From contig JAPMOS010000017.1 of NCBI GenBank assembly GCA_027972325.1, positions 310,001-374,000 of the forward strand: a stretch of 64,000 bases of DNA. The letters are read 5' to 3'. Positions 24,223 to 36,261 of this stretch are shown here, piece after piece. Source of the stretch: Paratrimastix pyriformis. Taxonomy: Eukaryota > Preaxostyla > Paratrimastigidae. The notes below the pieces were generated by a model, which did no database searches, was not told where the DNA came from, and saw only the letters and a program-made list of their open reading frames with translations. Made by a program: the position numbers and the translations under genes. Positions within the stretch are counted from its first letter, which is position 1. The number at the start of each line of letters is the position of its first letter.

Positions 24223-25153
24223 TTACTGGATTTCAATAGTGATAGACTTGGGGGCATCGGTCTTGGGGCAGTGCACCTCCAAGATGCCGTCTGCGGAGTG
24301 GGCATGGATCTCGGCAAGGCGCGGTCGGCAGGCGACGGGCAGTCGGAAGGTCCGCCGGAAATTGCCCCTCCGAGTTTCCATCAAATGGAATGTCCTCTCC
24401 TCTGCCTGGGCGCCGCTGGCAGCCGGGATCGAGTCCGTCGGTGCAGCGGCTGGGACAGGGGTGGCCGTGGCAGGTGAAGTGGGAGCGGCAGGCGCGCTGA
24501 CTGGAGTCTCCCCCTCACCCGATGCAGGAGCAGGAGCAGGAGTCGGCTCAGCCGGAGCGGTGATGGGAGCAGGTGCAGGTGCGGCGGCAGGAACGGAGGA
24601 GGACTTGGGGCGGCGTTCGGCGCGAGTGCCCGAGAGAGTCACGAGGCAACGCTGAGGGTCTGCCTCGAGCCGAACGTCCTCCTTGGCGACGCCGGGCAGT
24701 TCGCAGTGGAGCACAACCTGTGAGGGGAGGTCGGTTGGCGAACAAAGGTGTGCCAAAAAAACTGACCTCGGTGGAGGTTTCCTCAACATCGCATCTGGGC
24801 ATCCACCACTCAACTGTCCGCTGGACAGTGGCCGGGGTCGAGACAGGAGTCGATTCGGTAATGGGAATCGCGGTGCTTTGTTTTCCAGGGGCAGATGAAA
24901 CGGGCTTGACATCGCGCTGCTGTTTTCCAGCTGAGTCTCGGCGAGAGGAGCGACGGCAATATGACGGATCAGATGGGGTGGCGCGCGATGAGTAGCTGTC
25001 AAAGAGACCGAGCATCGAGTCGCGCAGCCGGTCAAGTTCACCCTCTGGCTGGGTCCAGTACGCACATTCCCGGGGCCATGTTGTGGGCGTATCGAGAAAA
25101 TCGCCGAAGAGGTTGTTCATGTCCTGTTGCAAATTGTGGTAAATGGAGAACAT
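24223..25153 (-). CDS. Small heat-shock protein (Hsp20/alpha-crystallin) with a long Ala/Pro insertion in its core domain
   Basis: ATG at 25153 (MFSIYHNLQQDMNNLFGDFL) begins a variable N-terminal arm. The alpha-crystallin domain starts with WWMPRCDVEETSTE, is interrupted by an intron (donor GTCAGT), and resumes VVLHCELPGVAKEDVRLEAD, CLVTLSGTRAERRP. About 65 residues rich in Ala, Pro and Thr follow (AAAPAPAPITAPAEPTPAPA and on) before the fold resumes with ERTFHLMETRRGNFRRTFRL, IHAHSADGILEVHCPK and ends SITIEIQ (IxI-like tail), stop at 24223-24225. The insertion sits between core strands, where sHSPs normally have only a short loop. ATP-independent holdase chaperone by family. Upstream is a TATA box. 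Tandem with SKP1 (104 bp apart). Confidence 0.9.
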
Positions 25154-25481
25154 GGGATGATGAAGTGCTGAAATTCTCGGAGAATGACTCGGAGCCTGCC
25201 CAAGCGCCCCTTATATAGGGGCTCGGAGTCGGACGTCGGAAAAACATTCGGGCCGCGGGTGCTGTCGCTCGACCCCCCGAGCGGCCGACAGGGCATTTCT
25301 TTATCTTTCTCTCCGTTCCTTTTCTCTTTCTTCCTTCAATTGTTATCTTTCTCTCTTTGGCAGGTCCCGTTTCGCGAAGAAATGCAGCCAATACGCCACC
25401 CTTCCACGATGAATGCATTTTCCCCTCTCCGTGGGACGAGAAGCCGTGTCGAAAGAGTCATTCTTATTTCGGCGAGAGTGC
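25154..25481. promoter_or_regulatory. Hsp20 promoter region and spacer (328 bp)
   Basis: Lies between the Hsp20 start and the stop of the glycosidase gene, both on the minus strand. It includes the TATA box at 25211-25220 and a T/C-rich stretch (25300-25370). No gene is seen in it. Confidence 0.55.
25211..25220 (-). promoter_or_regulatory. TATA box of the Hsp20 gene
   Basis: On the minus strand the sequence reads CCCTATATAA, 58-67 bp upstream of the Hsp20 ATG. It is the only clear TATA box I saw near any start codon here, which fits a heat-inducible gene. No perfect three-unit heat-shock element was found nearby. Confidence 0.6.
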
Positions 25482-26914
25482 TTAATGAGCCGGGGCAGCG
25501 GCGGCGCGCTGGGCGGCAAGAGAGACGGCGACGAGGGCCCCCAGGCGTGCGTTGTTCTTGACCAGGGCGATGTTGGCTGTGAGGGAGCTCTTCTCAGTAA
25601 TGTCGCACAGCCGGGCCAGCAGGAAGGGGGTCACCTCCTTGCCGACAATCCCCTGGGCGGAAGCATCCGCCAGGGCCCGGGCGATGGCCGTGTCAATGAC
25701 CTGCTTGTCCATGGCGTGCTCGGCCGGGATCGGGTTGGCCACCAGCATGCCGGCAGGCGAGCCCAGAGACCGGGAGGCGATGTGCATGGCCGCAATCTGC
25801 ACATGGGGGGAGGCAGGGAGACAGGGTAATTCAGACCCGGGCAGAGGGAGGGCATCGGAGGGGCTGGAGGCAAGGGGAGGTGGGGAGGGAGACCTCATCA
25901 GGGGTGTCAGCCCGGTGAGAGAGGGCCAGGCCCGATGAGGGCGTGTAGAAGGCCGGGAACTCGCTCGTCCGGTAGCCCAGAACGAGAACCTGCGCAAGGG
26001 AGGGTCAGCGTCATAGTAATCGACGGAAACAGACGCCTTCGGTCTCGAGGTACTCGAGGGTCTTGGGCAGGTCGAGGATGGCCTTCGCCCCGGCGCTGAC
26101 CACCATCACGGGGGTCCGGGAGAACTCCCTGCCGGGTGGTGTAGACGGTGCCAGTGAGTGCGGAGGACACGGTTGGGGGGTGCAGAGGGGGATCGAGGAG
26201 GGGCAGACTTGAGGTCGGTGGAGATGTCCCAGGAGGTCTCAGCACCACGGTGGACACCGCCGATCCCGCCCGTGGCGAAGACCTCGATGCCGCACATGTG
26301 GGCCAGCTCCATGGTGGCAGAGACGGTGGTGGCTATTCGACCGGCGGAGGAGACGAGAGGGTGAAAAAAAACAGAAGAGGAATGTCGTTCAGACCTCCGT
26401 GAAGCTTCTTGGCAATGACATAGGGGAGGTCGCGACGCGAGCACTGCGCAGAGAAGTGGGATGTCATGTTTGGGTGAGCGGGCCAGATTGCCGAGAGTTA
26501 CCAGACCTTCGTCACAGTGCGCCCAGCGCGGGCCAGCACCTCGATCTGGTCGCGGGTCATGCCGACGTGGGGAACGCCCTAGAGAAAAACAATTTCGTTG
26601 TGGCGAGAAAACCCGAAAAGACGAACATTGAGAAGAGCAATGGTGGCCGGGACGGCGCCGTTCTCGCGAATCACTTGCTCCACGGCCAGGGCAACCTCAA
26701 GGTTCTCAGGGAATGGCATGCCATGCGAAATGATTGTGCTAATGGGGGCCAATACACGGACGATGCCAGGAAAGAGGGCGGACCTTTCGAGGGCAACAAC
26801 AGGACGGTGGGCATCCAGAGCCGCGCGGACGTCAGCGCTGACTTCGATGTGGATCGAGTGCTGGTTCCCAACAGAACAATCGGGAAACATGGCAGGACAG
26901 AAAGGGCAGACCAT
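25482..26914 (-). CDS. Pseudouridine-5'-phosphate glycosidase (PsuG family)
   Basis: The family cleaves pseudouridine-5'-phosphate to uracil and ribose-5-phosphate. ATG at 26914; the leader [16 protein letters not shown] is short and Cys-rich. Conserved blocks after splicing are [32 protein letters not shown] (joined across a GTCCGC intron; the Glu of ALES is catalytic), [66 protein letters not shown] (Asp metal ligand), [20 protein letters not shown] (catalytic Lys), [10 protein letters not shown] and [36 protein letters not shown]. Stop TAA at 25482-25484. It is a single-domain enzyme; I see no fused PfkB kinase. Start codons of this gene and WDR35 are only 74 bp apart. Confidence 0.92.
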
Positions 26915-26988
26915 GATGGTGTTTTAGGGCAAATCTCCGAGGAGGGATTCGATAATTCCCTTTTCGAACTTTCTTGTTCTGACCGGGG
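26915..26988. promoter_or_regulatory. Shared divergent promoter, 74 bp
   Basis: All the DNA between the glycosidase ATG (26914, -) and the WDR35 ATG (26989, +). T-rich blocks (CCCTTTTCG, CTTTCTTG) precede WDR35. No TATA box. Confidence 0.55.
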
Positions 26989-29900
26989 ATGTTCGCCTAC
27001 CTGAACAAAAAGGTTTGATCGCAGATTTCCCTCGACACCCTACTGGTTCCTCTATGAGTAGGTCGAAATCCCCAACAAAATCCGACTCCATTGTGTATCC
27101 TGGAATTCGGAGCAAGGCTGGATCAGTTGCGGTGGTGAAAATGGTCTTCTGAAGGTTCTCAAACTTGATCCCGACAATCCCCAGGGTGGGGGTCGAGGGC
27201 TTTCCTATAATCACAGTGTTGCGGGTCACAAGAGTCTGTTGCCCCGCTTTCCTGGGCCGGCCCCCTCAGCTCACTGGCTTTTTTCCCGATTCGAATCATG
27301 TACAGCTGCGGTCACGAAAGTCTCATGGAATGAACATTACCGGAAGTTGACCACTGCTGATAGCACGGGGCTCATCATGGTGTGGATCTACGCGAACGGT
27401 CGCTGGTTTGAGGAGATGATCAACAACCGGGGCAAAGCACCCGTCGCGGACCTGAAGTGGACGAGTGACGGCAAACAGATTTGCATTGCCTACGAAGATG
27501 GTCTGGTTCCCCGTTTTCCGACCCGTCCTCCAACAACTCGGGGGGTGGGGGACAGGCGCCATCATCCTGGGTTCGGTCGACGGGAAGCGCATCTGGGGCA
27601 TCGAGCTGCCCTATCACCTGAAGTGCACCGCCTGGTCGCCGGACAGCAAGATTCTGCTGCTGGTCAGCCAGAACGGCGAGGTCAACGTGCACGACGAGAA
27701 GTCCAACTTCCTGGTCTGCATCATCCCCTCCGTCTTCCTTCCCCCCGCCCGTGGTTGGGGCCGGGACATCTCCTGACTCGGGTGCCGGGGGGATGGCGAC
27801 AAACCCAGAAACGGCTGGCCACCCCGGCCATCGACGACGTCCCCGGCACGAAGGTCTCGTGCATCGACTGGTCTGTCCTGGGTAATCCCCCCGGTGCGGG
27901 CTGACCGTCCGTCCCCCCCCCCCCCACAGGTACGACGGGGCCGAGGGTTGGGTCGACCCGGCGGCTCCCACCCTGGCGGTGGGCTTCGAGAACGGCCGGG
28001 TGCAGCTGATGCGCTCCGAGAGCGACGACCAGCCCGTCCTCGTGGACACGGGCATGGAGGTCCGGCCCGCCGGGCGTCCTGTTGGGGGGGAAGATGGTGG
28101 ACATTCCCGGGGAGACTGGTCGTGAAGGTCAGGGTCCATTCGCGCGCACTGAGGGTGAGTGGGTCTTGGCGGGGGTTGTGGTGGCCCTCTGTTGGCGGGG
28201 TGATCGTGCCGTGGCCCGGAAGGTGGGTCCTTGTCGGGGTGCCAGACCGTTCCCCCACCCCACCTCGCCTCACCCCTCCCGAGCAGCTGATGGAGGTCAA
28301 GTGGAACACGAGCGGCACGGTGCTGGCCTGCTCGGGCCGGACCTGGGTCGCCATCCCGGCCAGCGGGACCGCCCCGAGTCGCGCCGGCCCAACAACCAGA
28401 TCCAGTTCTACAGCCCATTCGGCCTGGTCCGCCACCGCCATCCCCAAGCAGCAGCAGCATCATCCTCACCCAATGCCCCAGCACCAGCATCACCCGGTCA
28501 TCACCACCGAATCATCCCTCCCCCCTCCCTCCTCCCTCCTCCCTCCCTCCTCCCTCCCTCCTCCCTCCCTCCTCCCTCCCTCCCTCCCTCCCTCCCTCCT
28601 CCCTCCCTCCCTCCCTCCCTCCCTCCCTCCTCCCTCCCTCCCTCCCTCCCTCCCTCCCTCCCTCCTCCCTCCCTCCCTCCCTCCTCCTCCCTCCTCCCTC
28701 CCTCCCTCCTCCTCCCCCCCCCCCCCCGGGCAGCATCTGCGGACGCTCTTGCCCGCCCAGCACGACTCTACATCTCCTGGGAGGGCGGCGGCCAGCGGCT
28801 GGCCATCGCCCTGGACTCGTGCATCTACTTCGCCACCATCAAGATGGAGTACAAGTGGGGTCGGCCTGCCTGCCCCCACCGCGCCTGCATTCCCCCACGC
28901 CTGCATTCCCCACGCCTGCATTCCCCACGCATCTCCTCCCCCCCCGTCAACACTGCACCACCGTGGGCCGTGCATCTGCAGGTACTTTGACGGGGTCGTG
29001 GTGTACGCCTTCACCCGGCCGGACCAGTCGAAGCACTTCTGCCAGTTCTGGGACACCCGCACCGACGAGAAGGTCCTCAAACAGGTCGGCACCACCCCGG
29101 GCATGCTCCCATGCTCCCCGTGCCCTCACGGCCCCAATGGCACGCCACGCACCCCAGATCCATGCCCAAAGCCCGGCCTCACGCCTTCCCTCGCCCCGTT
29201 CCCCTGTCCCCCACGGAACAGGTGCAAAATGTGCAGCTGCTGGTTGCGGGCGGGCAGAACTGCTGCCTCGTGACCCGCCTCGATGACGGCACCGGACAGT
29301 CCGCCCGCTCACTCCCTGCTCTCACCCCCCGCTTCACCCCGGCCCTCTTACTCATCCCCCCCCCCCCTCCTCCTCCTCCTCCTCCTCCTCCTCCTCCTCC
29401 TCCTCCTCCTCCTCCTCCTCCTCCTCCTCCTCCTCCTCCTCCTCCTCCTCCTCCTCCTCCTCCTCCTCCTCCTCCTCCTCCTCCTCCTCCTCCTCCTCCT
29501 CCTCCTCCTCCTCCTCCTCCTCCTCACCATGCCTCTGCGTCTGTGTCGGTTGAATCCTTGCCGTGTCTGTGTGTCTGTGTGTTCTCTGCCCTGTGTTTTT
29601 GCGTGTGTGTGCTGCAGGTTCATTCTGATCCTGTGCAACGCCATCGGGTCGCCCGTCGAGACGAAGTACATCGAATTCGAGCCGCAGTTCGCCTGCATGT
29701 CGGCCACCCACGTGGTGGTCGCCTCGGGCAGCCTGGTCTACGTGTGGAACTAAGGCCCAGACCTCGGCCGCCGAGCAGACCGGTCCGTCTCGGTCCCCCT
29801 GCCTCCTTGTCCCCTGTCCCCCTGTCCCCAATTTCATGCTGTGAGGGGCAATGGTCTGTCGATGTCACCCCGGGTGCGATGCAGCCCTGCCCAGCAGCCG

Positions 29901-32900
29901 GACGGCCCAGGGCAAGGAGAGCGAGTTCTTCATCGACGACCAGGCCATCGCCGAGGACCGGGAGCACTTCAGGCGGCCCGACGTGTCCGCTACCCCCCCC
30001 CCCCCCACCCCCACCCCGCCCCCGTCCCCGTCCTCCCCCACCCCTGTCCCTAGTCACGCCTGGCTCCGTCATCCCGCTCTCACCCTGTCCCCGCCCTTCC
30101 TCCTCGCCACCCCGCCTTGGACTTGGACCTCTCTGGTCTCCACCTCTCGCTGGTCTTGTTGTGGCCTTGCGATTCGCTGGTCTTCCGACTGCTGCTGGCG
30201 GGGTTGTGGCTGCTGGTCTTGTTGGCTCGTGCTGGCCGGGTGGGGTGGGGCTTCTCGCAGGCCGACCACGAACCCCGTCTGCGCGGTGGTCTGCTCGGAC
30301 ACGACCCTCTACGTGGCCCGCGAGTCCGGCCTCGTCCAGAGGCCCCTCGCCCTCCCGCCCACCACTCCCACGCACGGTCATCGTTCTGTCGATGCGGCGT
30401 TTCGATCGCCCAGTCATCATCTCGCCTCCCCCCCCCGGGCTCCAGGTACGCGCTGCCCCGGCAGCTCGAGTGCAAGTACGACGTGCGGTGCCGGCCCCAG
30501 CGGCTCTTCCTGAACTCGAACAGCAGCCGGCTGGCCCTGATCGACGTCCGCGGGGTGCTCAGCCTCTGGGACGTCGACGCGCCCAACCCCAGGCCGCTCC
30601 GGGTGAGGTCCGCATAGGGGGATGGGGACGGGGAGGGAGGGGGGGAGGGGAGGGGGAGGGGAGGGGGAGGGAGGAGGAGGAGGGGGTGAGTAATGGAGAC
30701 AGGGGGGGAGGGTGAGACAGGGGTCATGAGACAGGAGGGGTGGGAGACTTGGAGACAGGAGGGGATGGAGCGGGGGAGAGACATGGGGTGATGGTGCCAT
30801 CCGAGACTCATGAGCTCCCCAACCTCCCCCTCACCCCCGTCCGTGCAGAACCCCATCGGGGTGCGGCTGGACTTCGAGCGGAAGGAGTGCTGGGACCTCC
30901 GCTGGTCTGTCTCAACTTCGGCATGTCACCGTCCACTCCCACCTCCCCGGCCCCACATTCTCATGCCCGCCATCTCTGTTCGGCCGTGTGTGTCTGTGTC
31001 TGTGTCTGTGTCTGTGTCTGTGTCTGTGTCTGTGTCTGTGTCTGTGTCTGTGTCTGTGTCTGTGTCTGTGTCTGTGTCTGTGTCTGTGTCTGTGCTGTGT
31101 CTGTGTGTGCCCCTGCCCCCAGGAGCGACGACTACCCGGACATCTTCGCGGTGATGGAGAAGGCCCGCATGTACATCTTCCGCGGCACCCAGCCCGAGGA
31201 GCCGCTCCCATCGACCGCATGTCCGCACCCCACCCGCGCCCACCCACGGCCCCGCCTCCCCTTCCCCGCACCGCGCCACCGAAAAACACGGGGATTCGCC
31301 TGGCCACCGCAGCCCCGCATCCTTCCAATCGCCGCCATGCATGTATCCAATCGTAATCGTCGCCCAATCGCCACCGGCTTCTGTGGGTTCCAGACATCTG
31401 CTCGTTCCAAGACCTGGAGGTGCGGGCGGTGCTGCTGGACGAGATCATGCTCGAGCCGGACTACCCCGACAAGCAGCGCCTCCTCAACTTCGAGACCAAG
31501 TCCCTCCGCGACACCAAGCGTCTGCCCTGCCCTGCCCTGCCCGCCCGCCCAGCCCCCGTGGGCCCCCCAACCAGCACCACACCCAACTCATCCATCCTCC
31601 CTCACCTCCATTCCTCATTGTGTGCTGTTTTTGGTGCTGGGGGGCTGCAGAGCTGGTCCGGACGGTGGACATCCAGGAGGTGTACAGCTTCATCGACAGC
31701 AACCCCCACCCGCGCCTGTGGAACATGCTGGCCGAGGTGGCCCTCGAGCGGCTCGACTTCCCCCTGGCCGACAAGGCCTTCGTCCTGTGCCGCGACTACC
31801 ACGGCGTGCAGTTCGTCAAGCGGCTCAGGCTGCTCAACGTCCGCCGCCAGACGCGCATGACACATGACGCATGACGCATGACACATGACACATGTGTGTG
31901 TCATGTGTGTGTCATGTGTGTGTCATGCGTGTCATGTGTCATGTGTGTCATGACACACACATGACACACATGACGCACATGACGCACATGACGCACATGA
32001 CACACATGACACACATGACACACATGACACACATGACACACATGACACACATGACACACATGACGCACATGACGCACATGACGCACATGATGACACACGA
32101 CGACACATGACGCACATGACACACGACGCACATGACACACGACGACACATGACACACGACGACACATGACACACGACGCACATGACACACGACGACACAT
32201 GACACACGACGACACATGACACACGACGACACATGACACACGACGCACATGACACACGACGACACATGACACACGACGACACATGACACACGACGACACA
32301 TGACACACACGACGACGCATGACACACACGACGACGCATGACACACGACGCACGATACATGACGCACGATACATGACGCACGATACATGACGCACGATAC
32401 ATGACGCACGATACATGACGCACGATACATGACGCACGATACATGACACAGGTGGGTGGGTGATGGGATTGGAGAGTAGATGATTGGATGCCGGTGGTGG
32501 TGATGATGATGATTGAATCACAATTGGATGGCGAATGAATGATGACGCGTCCAGGCCGCCCCACGATCTCCGTTCCTCTTCCCTGCTCAGCTCACCCCCC
32601 CACACGCATCGCGCACCTGCCGTCGGACCGGCGCAGGACCCGGCCAAGCAGAAGGCCGAGGTGATGGTCTACTTCAAGAAGTTCGACGTGGCCGAGCGGA
32701 TGTACCGCGAGATGGACCGGGCCGACCTGGCCATCGCCCTCCGCATCAAGCTCGGTCCGCTGTGCCCCCATGCCCCACCCATCCCCGTGGCCGCCTTGTC
32801 CCATGAGAATATGCCCACATATGACCGCATACCCCCATATCCACATGTCCCTCGACCCTCCCAGGGGCCAGATCCGGGCATACAGACAACTCGCATGGCC

Positions 32901-35900
32901 ATCGGAGCCCAGACTGACCCGCCAGCTCATGTCGTCTCGCGGGGCTGTGCTGGTGGCCGGTGGGACTGGGGCGGGGGCGGCTGCAGGTGACTGGGCCCGG
33001 GTGGCGGCCCTTGTGCAGGAAGGTGCGGGCGATGACGAGCTGCTGATGCGGGCATACAACGAGATCGGCGAGTACTACGCTGACCGCCAGAAATGGTCCG
33101 CCTGCATAACTGCATAACTGCCTCCCCGCATGGCTGCCTCCCCCCACGACTGCTGTTCCCACCACGTGACCCCGCGCAGGTCGCCTGCCTCCTCTCACTC
33201 ATTGCCGCGCTCTGCTCTCATCAAACCAACCACACCGCCACGCCCCCCGCTGCCCCTGCCCCCCGATGTGACGGCCCTGCGCAGGTCGCGTGCGATGCGG
33301 TACTTCGCCCAGGCCAAGAACACGGCCCGGCTGGCGCAGTGCCACTACGTGATGGAGGACTACCCGGCCCTGGAGAAGCTCATGCAGTCCCTCTCAGACG
33401 GGGCCCCCCTCCTCAAGGCCTGCCCCCCCCCCCCCCCCCCCCATTTCTCACCATCATCGGCATTTGTCGTCATCACCATCATCTGCAGATATGTGCATCC
33501 CCCCCCCCACGCCAACCCGCACCCCAATCTCATCTCCCGTCCCGTCCATTCCCCTTTCGATCCGCCCCCACAGGACATCGGGCAGATGTTCGCCTCTGTG
33601 GGCCTGACGGAGCAGGCCGTGGCGGCCTTCCTGAAGGGGCGAGCCCCAGGCGGCCATCGACGCGTGCGTCCACCTGAACCAGTGGGACCAGGCCGTGGCC
33701 CTGGCCGAGGAGCACCACGCCCCCAGATCGACGAGCTGCTCACCAAGTACGCCAACCCTCGAGACCCCATCCAGGCCATCGACCTGTCCGTATGTGCGCC
33801 CCCACCCCGGTGGCGATCCCCCCAGCCCTGTGGCCCATGGTGGATGATACCCCCCCCCCCCCCCCCATGCTCCTGTTCCCGATCATGGCTATCCCCATGG
33901 TGGCTCATACCTCGCCCACGTTCCTCGTGGCGATCCCGTCCATGCCCCTATGTATGACCCGCGGTGCCCCTCCCTCCCTCCCTCCCTCCCTCCCTCCCCG
34001 CCCATGCACCTGTTCCCGATCGTGGCTCCCCCACCCCATGATCCTGCATCCCCATCTCACCCCTGGTCTTTGCCCCCCACCCCGCCCCGCCCGCCCACGG
34101 CGGCGCCCAGGTACCGGAAGGCCCATCGGCACATCGATGCGGCCCGGCTGCTGGACGAGCTGGGCCTGGAGGCGGGCCGCAAGGGGCCAACCCGGTCCGG
34201 GCCAAGAAGCTCTGCGTGCTGGCCGGCCTCGAGATCGAGATGCACCACCGCAGGGCCGTCGGGGCTCGCATGGGGCCGGCGACGCGTCCGAGGTCCGTCC
34301 TCCGCCCCCACCTCGCCATTCTGCCCCCCCGGGAGAGCGCCGCCACTGGACTGGGGCTGGGGGCCTGGGCTTCCCCGTCCTCGTGGCGGCTCTGCCATAC
34401 CCCATCATCCCGGCCATCAGCCCATGGCCTGGCTCCACTCGCCACCCCGCTCACTTGCCTCTTGCCCGCCATCCGCCCCCCCCCCCATTGCCCATCCCTC
34501 GGGGACGGCAGGCCCGGGCGGCCCTCGAGCAGATGCTCTCCGACGACATCACAACCACGGGCGCCGACAAGAAGCTCGGTCCGTCCGCCGCGATCACCTC
34601 CGCCTCCCGTGTGTGTGACTTGGGCGGGTCATGGAGACGGGGGGCTGGAGACGGGTGATGGAGACGGGGGGCTGGCACCCCCGAATCCCGAATCCGATGC
34701 TCCTGCCTCCTGCCGCCGCTTGCTCTTCTGACCGGTCCCGATGGTGGTGGTGGTGGTGGGTGATGATGGGGGGGCGACGGTGCGGCTGGTGGCGGGGCAG
34801 ACACGGTGTGGCGGGGCGCCGAGGCGTACCACTTCCTCATCCTGGCCCAGCGGCAGCTCTACGGGGGCGACCTCGAGGCCGCCCTGCGCACCGTCCGCAC
34901 CCCCTGGCCGTCATCACCTCCGCCCCCCGTCCCCGCCCCGATCCCCGTCACGTCTCTCCTTCCCCCCCTTCATCCACCCATCCGCTCCATCCACGTCCCT
35001 CGTTCCGTCCCCCCCCCCCCCCCCCTATCGGCAGTCGATCCGTCTGCAGGAGTACGAGGACCTGATCGACCCCCGGACGGCCTACTCGCTGATGGCCCTG
35101 ACGGCCTTCCACGGGAAGCAGTTCGCCCAGTGCTCGCGGGCCTTCACCAAGCTGGAGGGCCTCGAGGGCACCCCCACGGCCCGCCGGGAGGCCTACGAGG
35201 AGCTCGCCCTGGCCATCTTCACCCGGCACGCGCCCGCCGACGCGGCCACGGCGCGCACCTTCCCCTGCCCCAAGTGCCAGACCCTCATCCCAGACTGGTC
35301 CGCCCCACCGCCCACCGCCCACTGCCACTGCCACTGCCACTGCCACTGCCACTGCCACTGCTCCCGACTGTGCTGCCCACAGAACAAGGTGTCGGGCCCC
35401 AAGCCGAATGTGGTCCCGCGCTTTGGCCAAGTGATCGCCATTCCCATCGGTGGCGGACATCCGCACGGAATGGGGGGAGGGGGGGTCCCAACAATATCAA
35501 TCCCAAAATTCGATCGCTCGCTCATTGATTGCTGTCGACGCCCACTGCCGCCCGTGATGGGGTCGCATCGCCTTCGCCTCACCGCCCTCCCGTCTCCTCC
35601 GCGCTCTCCGACCCGGCCCTCCCTCTCCCCCCCTCTCCTCTCGACGTGTGATGATCGCAGGGCGACCTCGTGCGGCTCCTGCCGGACGGCCTTCCCGGCC
35701 TGCGTGGCCTCGGGGCGGAGCCTCATCGAGCGGGACCGGGGCCGCGGCATCTACATGTGCCCCACCTGCAAACACAGGGCATACGAGGTCCGAAGAAGGG
35801 CCCACCCACCCACCACCCGACACGCCCCACAGACGGGACGGGACGGGACGGGACGGCACAGCACACAAAGGCACACAGGGCGGAACTGTTGCTCATCCTC

Positions 35901-35979
35901 CTCTGCTGCTCCTCTCGCCCCGCCGCAGGTGGAGATCACGGGCAACTGCTGCCCCCTGTGCCACTCGCCCATCGTGTAA
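26989..35979 (+). CDS. WDR35: WDR35/IFT121, intraflagellar transport complex A subunit
   Basis: Exons match WDR35 in order: [308 protein letters not shown] and the zinc-ribbon end CPLCHSPIV. Two N-terminal WD40 propellers are followed by TPR-like repeats; IFT-A works in retrograde transport and ciliary membrane import. Start ATG 26989, stop TAA 35977-35979. Reading frame breaks by one base at about 28370, 33630, 33715 and 34175, at or near G/C runs. Introns carry large satellites. Divergent from the glycosidase. Confidence 0.93.
28500..28725. repeat. CCCTCC/CTCC polypyrimidine tract in a WDR35 intron
   Basis: About 220 bp of CTCC and CCTCCCTC units ending in a C run, between the exons encoding QIQFYSPFG and the next WD40 strand. 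Confidence 0.85.
29366..29524. repeat. (CCT)n microsatellite, about 50 copies, in a WDR35 intron
   Basis: An almost perfect CCT array following a C run. Its frames read as poly-Pro, poly-Leu or poly-Ser and poly-Glu, poly-Arg or poly-Gly and should not be annotated as proteins. Confidence 0.92.
30985..31097. repeat. (TGTGTC)n microsatellite in a WDR35 intron
   Basis: About 18 copies of TGTGTC just before the acceptor of the exon encoding [16 protein letters not shown]. It may act as an unusual polypyrimidine/GU tract. Confidence 0.9.
31857..32447. repeat. 590-bp composite minisatellite in a WDR35 intron
   Basis: Arrays of related 9-15 bp units built on ACATGACRCAC, in blocks: ACATGACGC, ACATGACAC, then CACGACGACACATGA, then GACGCACGATACAT. 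The first part (31865-31960) contains units and their reverse complements (CATGTGTGTGT then ACACACATGAC), so it can form a hairpin. Confidence 0.9.
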
Positions 35980-36261
35980 GCCGGCCCCCCTCCCTCCCCC
36001 GCTGCCTTGTATGTAGCATCCCTCTCCTTTTGACCCCCCCCCCCCCCCCCCCCCCCTCATCTCGCTCTTCGCTTCGCGTCTGCGTCTTTGTCATCATTCT
36101 CTTGGGTGCCACAAGAGGGTCCCGACATGGTACCAGGGCTGGCTCTCTGTTTCCCCGCACTGCCCACCCCCCAATATGTGCACCGCAGCCGGGCGAGGGA
36201 GGGGAAGGAACCCAGAGAGGAAAAGACCCGACGCCATCGGACCACCACAAGCAGCACGGCA
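35980..36261. other. Convergent intergenic spacer of WDR35 and SF3A2
   Basis: Contains a run of about 22 C (36036-36057). The 3' end of SF3A2 may reach into this stretch, because its last frame stays open to 35936. Nothing else supported. Confidence 0.45.

Noticed and set aside
25160-25260. Heat-shock element upstream of Hsp20
   Set aside because: GAA and TTC units occur (GAAATTCTCGGAGAA, GGAAAAACATTCG) but none has three correctly phased units, and the first lies between the TATA box and the ATG.
26924-27229. Minus-strand frame of 101 residues
   Set aside because: It is the antisense of the first WDR35 exons and their promoter.
28336-28362. Possible 17-base intron in WDR35 (GTCGCC...CCAG)
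   Set aside because: A one-base error in the nearby GCCCC run restores the frame more simply, and three similar errors occur elsewhere in the gene.
29111-30715. Long frames with poly-Pro, poly-Leu and poly-Glu
   Set aside because: They are translations of the (CCT)n microsatellite inside a WDR35 intron; real WDR35 exons flank it.
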